Positions 34,493-43,052 of a stretch of 64,000 nt of DNA are shown here, in pieces (positions within the stretch are counted from its first letter, which is position 1; the number at the start of each line of letters is the position of its first letter). Source of the DNA: Methylomonas sp. (GTDB lineage: Bacteria; Pseudomonadota; Gammaproteobacteria; Methylococcales; Methylomonadaceae). The translations under genes and the position numbers were made by a program. Under the pieces are notes generated by a model. That model was not told where the DNA came from. It saw only the letters and a list, made by a program, of their open reading frames with translations, and made no database searches. The stretch covers positions 1 to 64,000 of the forward strand of contig NZ_JALOBS010000022.1 of NCBI RefSeq assembly GCF_023228165.1, written 5' to 3'.

Positions 34493-34866
34493 TTCTGTGC
34501 GACACCAATATCCTGATTGAATTCTACAAAGGTAATCCGGCAATTGTCCAAACCCTCAGAACCATAGGGCCTGCCAATATCGCGGTCAGCGTCATCACCA
34601 AAGCCGAACTGTTTTACGGCGCTAGAGATAAACAAGAACTGGCAAAAATCGAACGCCATCTTGAGAAATGCCATTGCTACGGCCTGAATCCGGCCATTTC
34701 TACCTTGTTTATCGACTTGATGCGGCGGTATTCGCTCAGCCATAAAGTCACGATCCCCGACATGCTGATTGCCGCCACTGCGGTTAGTCATGATGTGATG
34801 CTGTACACCCTAAATACCAAGGATTTCAAATTCATCCCCGACTTGAATTTGTACCCCTCAAATTGA
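34489..34866 (+). CDS. vapC: PIN-domain ribonuclease toxin (VapC-like)
   Basis: The 125-residue product is a PIN-domain RNase: MILCDTNILIEFYKG supplies the first acidic residue, VITKAELFYGARDK the second and TIPDMLIAATA the third. Together they bind Mg or Mn for cleavage of tRNA or rRNA. It is neutralised by the product of the overlapping upstream gene. It stabilises the element and may block phage growth. Confidence 0.9.
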   Translation: MILCDTNILIEFYKGNPAIVQTLRTIGPANIAVSVITKAELFYGARDKQELAKIERHLEKCHCYGLNPAISTLFIDLMRRYSLSHKVTIPDMLIAATAVSHDVMLYTLNTKDFKFIPDLNLYPSN

Positions 34867-34908
34867 CAAGGCATTTACGCCAATTGATACGGAAAGTGAA
34901 AGCAAGCA

Positions 34909-37062
34909 ATGTCACGACTGACTGATTTAATTGCACAGACCAAAGCCAGGGACCCTCAGTTAGGTGCGGACCTGGAAAGAGAGTTCAAGGTGTTGTCTTC
35001 GCGCCTGCCATTCGGATTGAATTTCGAGCGCCATAGCCCCGAGGCCGTGGAATTGCCGCAACGCCCAATCCGCAAGGGCGACAAGGTGCGCGTGTTGCCC
35101 GAGCGTGGCTCGACGAAGAAAGGCGATCAACGGCTATGGCAGGTAAAAGCCATCCACAAGGCAGTTAGCGGCAAGGTTGCCGATCTTGAGTTGTTGGGGA
35201 CTATAGAGGCGGAAACGCAGACTGTGGCGCTGGATGATCTAGTCGTCGTTGCCGAATTCCGCGACATCATTTATCCGGGGCTAGTCAGTACCGGCAAGGT
35301 TGAGCGTGGTGGCGATAAGCCTTTCCACACGGTTATCAACGGTGAAAATTACCATGTTCTCAAGGCGCTGACCTACACGCATCGTGGCAAGGTGGACGCC
35401 ATCTATATTGATCCACCTTACAACACAGGGGCGAAAGACTGGAAATACAACAACGACTACGTTGAAGGCGACGATCTGTACCGGCACAGCAAGTGGTTGG
35501 CGATGATGGAGCGGCGGTTGTTGGTGGCGAAGGAATTGCTGAATCCGGCGGATTCGGTGCTGATCGTTACGATCGATGAGAAGGAATATCTGCGATTGGG
35601 AATGTTGCTGGAGCAAGTTTTCCCAGAGGCAACCATTCAAATGACCACCATTGTGATTAATCCATTGGGTCAAGAAAGGGCTCAGCAACTCGCTCGTGTA
35701 GAGGAATACGCATTCTTTTGTTTTTTGGGTAGCGCATCTCCTAGTGTCATGTCTGACGACTTACTCAACCGATCAGAAATTGCTGGAGATCAAGGCCTGG
35801 ACAGCACCGATGAAAAGGTGCGATGGGAGCGACTTTTACGGGGAGGTTCAGATGCAAGCCGCCAGAAAAGCCCTGATCTATTCTATCCAGTCTTTGTTGA
35901 CCCCAACCAACACACAGTACACTCAGTGGGTGAGCCTATTGCACTGGGTGTCTTGAGAGAAACGGTAGTGGCCCCTAAAGGGACAATTGCTGTTTGGCCT
36001 TTGCGTACCAGTGGAGAAGAGGGGCGTTGGCGCTGTTCTCCCGCCTATTATCGGCAGCTATTAGAAAAAGGATATGCGAAAGTCGGTGAATATGACAAAT
36101 CGAATGATCGTTGGTCGCTGCTGTATTTGGGTAAGGCTCAAATACGGCGTATTGAAAGCGGCGAAATTAAAGTGCTTGGTCGTAGCGAGCAAGGGGCTTT
36201 GGAGCTAGGGCGAACCGCGAAAATAAAGCAGTTATTTTCGGTAAAAACTGTATGGAATCGACCTTCGCATCGTGCTGGTGAATACGGAACTTCTATGAAT
36301 CGACTACTGATTCCTGGTAGACGTTTTCCATATCCGAAGTCTCTCTACGCGGTTGAAGATGCGCTGCGGATTATTGTGGCAAGTAAACCAAATGCAGTCA
36401 TCCTTGATTTTTTCTCCGGCTCCGGCACGACTGCGCATGCCGTGATGCGCCTGAATCGCCAAGACGGCGGCCACCGGCAGTGCATTTCAGTGACCAACAA
36501 CGAAGTTGCAGCGGATGAACAGAAGTCACTTCGCGAGCAAGGCTTACGCCCTGGCGACGCCGAATGGGAAAAACACGGCATCTGCGACTTCATCACCAAG
36601 CCGCGAGTGCGGGCCGCCATCACCGGCATAACACCCGACGGCGAGCCGATCAAAGGCGACTACAAATTCACCGATGAATTTCCGATGTCCGAAGGCTTTG
36701 AAGAGAATGCCGAGTTCTTCACCTTGACTTACGAAACCCCTATCTCGGTCAGTCATAACCGGGCTTTTGCTCGGATTGCGCCATTGCTGTGGCTACGGGC
36801 CGGCTCTCGGGGCAGACGCATCGACAAGATACCATCAGCCGGATGGGCGATCGCGGACGCCTATGGTTTGATGGTCGATGTCGATTGTGCTGAGCCGTTT
36901 GTCCAGGCCGTTACGCAGTCGCAAGGGCTTACTGTGGCCTATATCGTCACCGACGATGATCGTCGTTTCCAATCCATAGCGCGCCGCCTGCCCGCTCATG
37001 TGGAGCCGGTTCGCCTGTATGAATCGTACTTAACCAATTTCAGCTTTGCCAACGGGGAATAA
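34909..37062 (+). CDS. mod: Type III-like restriction system DNA methyltransferase (Mod)
   Basis: The 717-residue N6-adenine methyltransferase has the catalytic motif DPPYNTG (about residue 168) before the SAM-binding motif FFSGSGTTAHAV (about residue 500). This is the beta-class order of type III Mod enzymes. The region between, about 330 residues, should hold the target-recognition part. It modifies host DNA and is needed for restriction by the Res partner, which starts four bases downstream. Confidence 0.88.
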   Translation: MSRLTDLIAQTKARDPQLGADLEREFKVLSSRLPFGLNFERHSPEAVELPQRPIRKGDKVRVLPERGSTKKGDQRLWQVKAIHKAVSGKVADLELLGTIEAETQTVALDDLVVVAEFRDIIYPGLVSTGKVERGGDKPFHTVINGENYHVLKALTYTHRGKVDAIYIDPPYNTGAKDWKYNNDYVEGDDLYRHSKWLAMMERRLLVAKELLNPADSVLIVTIDEKEYLRLGMLLEQVFPEATIQMTTIVINPLGQERAQQLARVEEYAFFCFLGSASPSVMSDDLLNRSEIAGDQGLDSTDEKVRWERLLRGGSDASRQKSPDLFYPVFVDPNQHTVHSVGEPIALGVLRETVVAPKGTIAVWPLRTSGEEGRWRCSPAYYRQLLEKGYAKVGEYDKSNDRWSLLYLGKAQIRRIESGEIKVLGRSEQGALELGRTAKIKQLFSVKTVWNRPSHRAGEYGTSMNRLLIPGRRFPYPKSLYAVEDALRIIVASKPNAVILDFFSGSGTTAHAVMRLNRQDGGHRQCISVTNNEVAADEQKSLREQGLRPGDAEWEKHGICDFITKPRVRAAITGITPDGEPIKGDYKFTDEFPMSEGFEENAEFFTLTYETPISVSHNRAFARIAPLLWLRAGSRGRRIDKIPSAGWAIADAYGLMVDVDCAEPFVQAVTQSQGLTVAYIVTDDDRRFQSIARRLPAHVEPVRLYESYLTNFSFANGE

Positions 37063-37065
37063 AGG

Positions 37066-39660
37066 ATGAAGTTCACGCTGAAAGACTACCAGGCCGATGC
37101 GGTACGCGATGCATTGGATAACTTGAGAAAAGCCAAAAAACGCTGGCATGAAGACGCAGACAAGCACGCTTTTTCGCTGACCGCTGTCACTGGCGCCGGT
37201 AAAACGGTAATGGCCGCCGCCGCTTTCGAGGCGCTTTTCCACGGCGATGATGAATATGATTTCGATCCAGACCCCGGCGCGGTCGTCATCTGGTTTAGTG
37301 ATGATCCGGCGCTGAACGAACAAACTCGCTTCCGTCTTATGGAAGCCTCTGATCGCATTCGTCATACCGATTTGGTGGTGATCGAGAACACCTTCAACAG
37401 AGCCAGATTCGAGGCCAAGAAAATCTACTTTCTGAACACGCAGAAATTGGGAAAAAATAGTTTACTGGTACGCGGCTATAGCGATGAGGAACTGGATAAA
37501 AAGGCAGGACCATTGTTCCCGGAAACCCGTCCCGATATGCGTTCATATACGATTTGGGACACGATACGCAACACCATAGAAGACCCCGATTTAACCCTAT
37601 ATTTGGTGCTGGATGAGGCGCACCGTGGCATGGGTAACCCCAGCAAAGCCATGGAGAGCGCCAAGAGCACGATTGTTCAACGCCTTATCAATGGTACTCG
37701 TGATGTGCCTGGCATTCCTGTGGTGTGGGGTATTTCTGCTACCGTGGATCGCTTTAAAAAGGCAATGGAAGGGGCGCAAAAGCGTATTACTCTGCCGGAT
37801 GTGGTAGTGGATTCCGCTAAAGTGCAGGAATCAGGCCTTATCAAAGACACGATCATTCTGGATATTCCTGATGAAGTCGGTGATTTCGATACGGTCTTGG
37901 TTCGCCGTGCCACCGACAAGCTAAAAGCCATCACGGAAGCTTGGGTCGAATATGCCAAGCAGCAGGATGATCCCCATTTTGTTATTCCGCTGATGGTGCT
38001 GCAAGTTCCCAACACACCAGACCCGAATGATATTGGCCGGGCCCTGGATACCATATATCAGCAATGGCCTGAGCTTCCGAGTGGTTGTATCGCGCATGTT
38101 TTCGGCGAACACACAACGCAACAGTTCGGTAATCGCCACGTGCCTTATATTTCGCCTGAGCGCGTTCAGGAATCAACGTGGGTGCGTATCCTCATAGCGA
38201 AGGATGCTATCAGCACGGGTTGGGACTGCCCACGCGCCGAAGTTATGGTGTCTTTCCGCTCTGCGGTTGATCGCACGCACATCACTCAGCTATTGGGCCG
38301 CATGGTCCGCTCTCCTTTGGCTCGACGCATTCCCGGCAATGAACGCCTCAATTCGGTGGACTGCTTGTTACCTAAGTTCGATGCCAAAACGGTCACACAG
38401 GTGGTTGATACCCTGATGCATGGTGACGATACTTCGCCTCCGCCCGGTGGTCGAGTGCTAATCAACCCAGTAGAAATGAAGCCAAATCCCGATGCTACGC
38501 AGGCTGTGTGGGATAAATTTGAAGCCTTACCATCGCAAACCCGGCCACAACGGGGTGCTAAACCGGCAAAACGTCTAACAGCACTGGCCCATGAATTGGC
38601 TTTTGATGGCATATTGCCGAGAGCAGGCAAGTTAGCCCATGCGGAAATGCACAAAGTGCTGGATGCGCTCCAGGAAAAACTGAAGTCAGACATTGAGCAA
38701 AAGCGCAATGGCGTCATGACGGTTGACGGCAAAACCGTGGTGGCCGATCTGAAGGGGAAAACAAAAACCTTCAACGAATTTCTTGAATCGGCTGACATGG
38801 CTGTGATTGATGACACCTACCGGCGCGCCGCCCGACTATTCAGCCCCGACATTTCACGCACCTATGTCGATGCTCTCGCATACCGGACCGCCGATCCAGA
38901 AGATGAAGAGGAATTTATTGATGCGTTGGTCGATGGACGGGTTTCTATTGCCGCGCTCGGTTTAGTCACAGAATCCCAGCCCTATTTTGATGCCGAGGCA
39001 GACAAGCTAGCCAAATGCTGGTTAGAGAAATACGGCCCAGTCATAAAAAGTTTGTCGCATGACCGGCAAGAGTCGTATCGCCAAATCAGGGAAATGAGCA
39101 CCGAGCCGCAAGATGTCGATTTGGTGAAACCGGAGGGGAAATTCGAGCCAACCAAGGCACGTGAGAATGATGTTGAAACGCAGCTTCCCACATATAAAAA
39201 CCATCTGCTTTGCGATGAGAAAGGGAATTACCCTGCGGAATTGAACTCCTGGGAGGAAAAGGTTGTTGCAGCCGAGATGAAGAGAGAAGGCTTCCGTTTC
39301 TGGTATCGCAACCCTCAACAACCAGGGCAATCATCGCTGGGGATTGCCTATCTATCCGGCGATCAGTACGGCATTGTACGACCTGATTTCATATTCTTTG
39401 CAAACAATCCGGATGGAACTGTCGTGGCGGACATCGTTGACCCGCACGGCCTACATTTAGCCGATGCGCTACCAAAGCTGCAAGGGCTTGCTTTGTATGC
39501 CGAGAAACATGCCAAATTTTATCGTCGGATCGAGTCAGTTGCCGAGGCGTCAGGGAAACTTCGCGTACTCGATTTGACTAATGAGGCTGTACGTAATGGA
39601 ATTGCTGTGGCTAAGGATGCTGCAAGTCTTTTTAATGGTGAATTGGCGAGAGATTATTGA
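37066..39660 (+). CDS. res: Type III-like restriction helicase subunit (Res)
   Basis: The 864-residue product has an SF2 helicase motor: AVTGAGKTVMAAAAFEAL (Walker A, about residue 40), LVLDEAHRGMGNP (motif II), STGWDCPRAEVMVSFRS and QLLGRMVRSP (motif VI). Toward the C-terminus VRPDFIFF and VADIVDPHG stand where a PD-(D/E)xK nuclease would be, but the usual Lys is replaced (DIVDPH). Whether it still cleaves DNA is unclear. It is co-transcribed with mod. Confidence 0.85.
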   Translation: MKFTLKDYQADAVRDALDNLRKAKKRWHEDADKHAFSLTAVTGAGKTVMAAAAFEALFHGDDEYDFDPDPGAVVIWFSDDPALNEQTRFRLMEASDRIRHTDLVVIENTFNRARFEAKKIYFLNTQKLGKNSLLVRGYSDEELDKKAGPLFPETRPDMRSYTIWDTIRNTIEDPDLTLYLVLDEAHRGMGNPSKAMESAKSTIVQRLINGTRDVPGIPVVWGISATVDRFKKAMEGAQKRITLPDVVVDSAKVQESGLIKDTIILDIPDEVGDFDTVLVRRATDKLKAITEAWVEYAKQQDDPHFVIPLMVLQVPNTPDPNDIGRALDTIYQQWPELPSGCIAHVFGEHTTQQFGNRHVPYISPERVQESTWVRILIAKDAISTGWDCPRAEVMVSFRSAVDRTHITQLLGRMVRSPLARRIPGNERLNSVDCLLPKFDAKTVTQVVDTLMHGDDTSPPPGGRVLINPVEMKPNPDATQAVWDKFEALPSQTRPQRGAKPAKRLTALAHELAFDGILPRAGKLAHAEMHKVLDALQEKLKSDIEQKRNGVMTVDGKTVVADLKGKTKTFNEFLESADMAVIDDTYRRAARLFSPDISRTYVDALAYRTADPEDEEEFIDALVDGRVSIAALGLVTESQPYFDAEADKLAKCWLEKYGPVIKSLSHDRQESYRQIREMSTEPQDVDLVKPEGKFEPTKARENDVETQLPTYKNHLLCDEKGNYPAELNSWEEKVVAAEMKREGFRFWYRNPQQPGQSSLGIAYLSGDQYGIVRPDFIFFANNPDGTVVADIVDPHGLHLADALPKLQGLALYAEKHAKFYRRIESVAEASGKLRVLDLTNEAVRNGIAVAKDAASLFNGELARDY

Positions 39661-39775
39661 GGTGGTAATCCAGCGCGTCGGATGAGTTTAAAAAAACGAC
39701 AGAATTGTTTTATAGGGTTTTTTGAGATACCACAACTTGCGCCGCTTTGAACCACTTTTTAATTTCCCAAAAAAC

Positions 39776-39790
39776 CCCTGTTTTTCAGGG
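39776..39790 (-). terminator. Hairpin with a T tract on the minus strand
   Basis: CCCTG-TTTTT-CAGGG forms a perfect five-base stem. On the minus strand it is followed by GTTTTTT, the layout of a Rho-independent terminator. It lies in the 281-base gap between res and the next operon, which otherwise shows nothing clear. The stem is short, so the call is tentative. Confidence 0.35.
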
Positions 39791-39941
39791 CTAAAATTGC
39801 GAAGTGGATACTCTTTATCGGATTCTTCTTGAGTCTGTTGTGGCATTGTGCTGTACACTAAGTTTAAAGAAATTTCAATCCACTATCGGACTGGTCTTCC
39901 GTTGAGTGAAGTGGCGTAGCAGCCAAAAAAGGAGCTGACCT

Positions 39942-42900
39942 ATGACGACACCTTTAAATCGTGGTGGCGCGAGCATTTCTGCGCGCGACTGCACCCCATC
40001 CATTGATCTTGTCCCGATTTGCGATCAACTCGCCAAATCAGTAAGCGATGTTGCGGCACAAAGTGGTGAATTTCTTTCGCTTGATGGAGGAAAGCTTGCT
40101 ATAAACGTTAATGCTGTAACCTCCCATTTCATTAAGAATCCGAAGTTTAGTGAGCAATTCTCTCCAGCAGGCGCATCTGCGCTCTTACGAGACATAACGC
40201 TTCCACCGCCGGGTACTGTTGCACGTCTTGGCGGCAGGTTGATTTCGGGATCAGAGCCAACTGCAAGCAAATCAATCGAGCGTCTGCACGATTCGATTTC
40301 TTCGGCGCTTGATGCGACGTTCAAATCTGGTGCCTATACAAGTCTTTTGGCCCCTTCTGTAAAGTCGGTGCTCAATGAGATGGCGTCATCTATTGGCGAG
40401 AAATCACTTGCCTTATCTGACTCAGCAACACTAGTTCCTGTTATCTTCGCTCCAAGTCAGCGAAACGCAAATGAGCGAACGAGCGATCTTGCTCGCTTGT
40501 TTACCGCAATCGAAATAATCGATGGTCGTGACTGGCTTGAAGCTCTTCTTTCCGGAATTTCCACAAGGCTTAAAACGCGGGGTGTTGATCCTTCAGAAAT
40601 CGAAGACATTGTTGAAAGTATACGAACAACAAGGAATCAGCCGGGGAGTCAAATCCGACGATTTCTAGATTTTCTTGACGATGAGGCTCTATCGAGAGTT
40701 CGCTTGCAAGTCACTAAGCAATTGATGATCGCTATTGCTGCGCAAAGCAAGTATGAGGGGTTCAAAGACTATGTCCGTCGTGTTATTGATGCATACGAGT
40801 TGTTCGCCGGACCAAATGGCGAAACCCTAACACTTGATGTAGCCTCCGCTTATGGTCAACTCAACAATAGTGCTCTAGGGGACTATTTGAATATGGCCAC
40901 GTTTTACTCCTGTCTTCCAGTCTGGTCTGAATGGTCGGTTCAACTATTCGAGACAAGAACTGAGCCAACGAGAGGTTTCAAAACCATGCGCGAGGTTTCT
41001 TATCGATTTCGTGTCAATGGCATGAATCCGCAACAGGGCTGCTCAGCATTTGATGCGCGGCTGAAGAGGATTTCAGACCGAGTGCTAGAGACCCCTTCCA
41101 CCCAAGTCTCCGGTAAGCGAAGTATCGCGGAACTCATGTTTCTATGGCTGGTTACCCCCGATTCATTGCACACAACTAAGGCAAAGGATCTAGTTTCCAG
41201 TGCCACGGAAGTCGCCGCCGACTTGAAGGCCGATCCTGTCGGCACTTTGCAACGCTTGCACCAAGAACTCCAGGCGAGGTCATCGGTAATAGATGATCTA
41301 GCCTCTGAGTTAATCTCAATTCTCAAGGCCAAGTCAAAAACTATTATAGAAACAGCAGAAAGAACCGCTGATCGTTTCACGATTTCCCTTAGTCGATCTA
41401 TTGTGAACTGGGAGGCAGTGGAATCGGCAGCTTCAGCAGACTATTTGGTTAAAGCCGAGCGCCGTGAGGATTCTGTTGAGTGGTTTAACCACTTGACGGT
41501 TTCTGCGTCTACATCGCCATCCGGTGGTATTGCATCGTATGCCGTGGAAATTCAGATTCAGGAAAGATCACTGGCCGCCAATGGACCTAGAAACATTATT
41601 CCAATGTCTCGTGATCTGAATCATCCCCTCCTGCCTGTTCGATTAATTCCTTCGCGTCAGATCAAGGCCAGCGGTCAATGGGTCTACGATGTACCAGACT
41701 CTTCCGTTTTTGAAACATCGTGCGGTATAGATATTTGTTATGCGCCACGCCACCTTGCATTGAGTCGTAATGACAATAATGATGGGAATAAACCTAAGGA
41801 ACATTTGCGAGCAGCATCGTTAGTAGCGTTTGCCTTGGTTACATACATAACGCTGTGGGAACTTATTCGCCGGCTGAAAAGTATGACAACCAAACCGTTG
41901 ACGATGACGATGGTTCGTTTGCAACATACCGGAAAGCAAATTGACCGTGAAGCAGATGCAAATGATGGCAACACCGCTGTATATAGCATCAGTCAGGCCC
42001 TTGAAAAAGCCTTATCGCGCGAATTGCCAGTAAAACTTCAAGGTTTAACGACCAGTGTGTCCGACGTCGATACAACCGGTCGATGGAAAAAGCGCGGTGC
42101 TCTGCATGCGCTTATGGGTAGCCAAACACTACATTTTCCGATGGCTGGAACTCTTGATCGCGTTGCTTTGATAACCTATGTGACTCGTCCGACCGACATG
42201 CATCCGTCGTATCCAGACGCTGATGGTTACATGTTTGTCAGTCGTACATATACAGCATTACAGCAAGACGGCGTTGCCGTAATGCAATTTGATTCGATGA
42301 GTACCAGGCTGGTTGATAACCGGAAAGAGTTCAAGACGCCACCTTCAATTTTAGAAGAAATCGCTCGCCTACAGACCAAAGGATTTGAGCACATCATTTT
42401 GCTCTCTCATCATTTCGGCAACCGGCATATTGGACGGGCAGCCGAAAGGCATTCTCCGCACGGCACCCTAGAGTTTCTTGATGATGCGACGCAGCGTTTC
42501 CCGTCTATACATCTATACCCGCTTCGCCGCGACGTATTCCCAGCGACACGACTGAGGAAACGGGACAATTCTGAAAGCGGCTTCGAAGTTACGAGTTTTA
42601 CCGACCACCAGGCGATGTTCGACAATATATCTCATGATGTATTGCGCAGTCTGATGCCCATCTACACCTTTGCAACACTCGCGGTCGTTGGAGAAGAGCA
42701 TCGTCCGCAATCAGGATTTTGTACCTACTTTTTTGACATTGAGCAACGGGTTTCTGATCTCGGGCGAAAAGAGGATATTCGTCAGAACATCCTCGGTATC
42801 GGAAACGGCCAAGGGGTTAACCAGAGTTTGATTTCCGTTCTTCGTGCCCTCCATTTTATGGAGAGCGAAAAACCATCAAACCGTGAAAATCTGCTGCCAG

Positions 42901-43052
42901 TTTTGGACCCATTTGATTGGACGACCCCGAATACAACCGCGTCTGCCGGAGAAATCCCTATTATTACGCGTCGGCAAGGCAAGCGTTCAGTCCTTTTGTC
43001 ATTTCCTGCTGTCTTGGCTCATGTGACATCCGTGCTTCATAAGGAGTCTTAG
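39942..43052 (+). CDS. Large protein of unknown family, defence-island context
   Basis: I do not recognise this 1036-residue protein. It has no signal peptide or membrane helix. The N-terminal half is mainly helical. A mixed region near 480-600 (VEWFNHLTVSASTSPSGGIA) precedes a C-terminal alpha/beta portion (RVALITYVTRPTDMHPSYPD; FEHIILLSHHFGNRHIGRAA; FPSIHLYPLRRDVFPATRLR). Alternating strands and the His/Asn/Arg motif HHFGNRH hint at a nuclease-like or PIWI/RNase-H-like fold, but this is only an impression. The next gene overlaps its stop by one base, so the two form a unit. Neighbours are a type III-like system and toxin-antitoxin pairs. Confidence 0.75.
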   Translation: MTTPLNRGGASISARDCTPSIDLVPICDQLAKSVSDVAAQSGEFLSLDGGKLAINVNAVTSHFIKNPKFSEQFSPAGASALLRDITLPPPGTVARLGGRLISGSEPTASKSIERLHDSISSALDATFKSGAYTSLLAPSVKSVLNEMASSIGEKSLALSDSATLVPVIFAPSQRNANERTSDLARLFTAIEIIDGRDWLEALLSGISTRLKTRGVDPSEIEDIVESIRTTRNQPGSQIRRFLDFLDDEALSRVRLQVTKQLMIAIAAQSKYEGFKDYVRRVIDAYELFAGPNGETLTLDVASAYGQLNNSALGDYLNMATFYSCLPVWSEWSVQLFETRTEPTRGFKTMREVSYRFRVNGMNPQQGCSAFDARLKRISDRVLETPSTQVSGKRSIAELMFLWLVTPDSLHTTKAKDLVSSATEVAADLKADPVGTLQRLHQELQARSSVIDDLASELISILKAKSKTIIETAERTADRFTISLSRSIVNWEAVESAASADYLVKAERREDSVEWFNHLTVSASTSPSGGIASYAVEIQIQERSLAANGPRNIIPMSRDLNHPLLPVRLIPSRQIKASGQWVYDVPDSSVFETSCGIDICYAPRHLALSRNDNNDGNKPKEHLRAASLVAFALVTYITLWELIRRLKSMTTKPLTMTMVRLQHTGKQIDREADANDGNTAVYSISQALEKALSRELPVKLQGLTTSVSDVDTTGRWKKRGALHALMGSQTLHFPMAGTLDRVALITYVTRPTDMHPSYPDADGYMFVSRTYTALQQDGVAVMQFDSMSTRLVDNRKEFKTPPSILEEIARLQTKGFEHIILLSHHFGNRHIGRAAERHSPHGTLEFLDDATQRFPSIHLYPLRRDVFPATRLRKRDNSESGFEVTSFTDHQAMFDNISHDVLRSLMPIYTFATLAVVGEEHRPQSGFCTYFFDIEQRVSDLGRKEDIRQNILGIGNGQGVNQSLISVLRALHFMESEKPSNRENLLPVLDPFDWTTPNTTASAGEIPIITRRQGKRSVLLSFPAVLAHVTSVLHKES

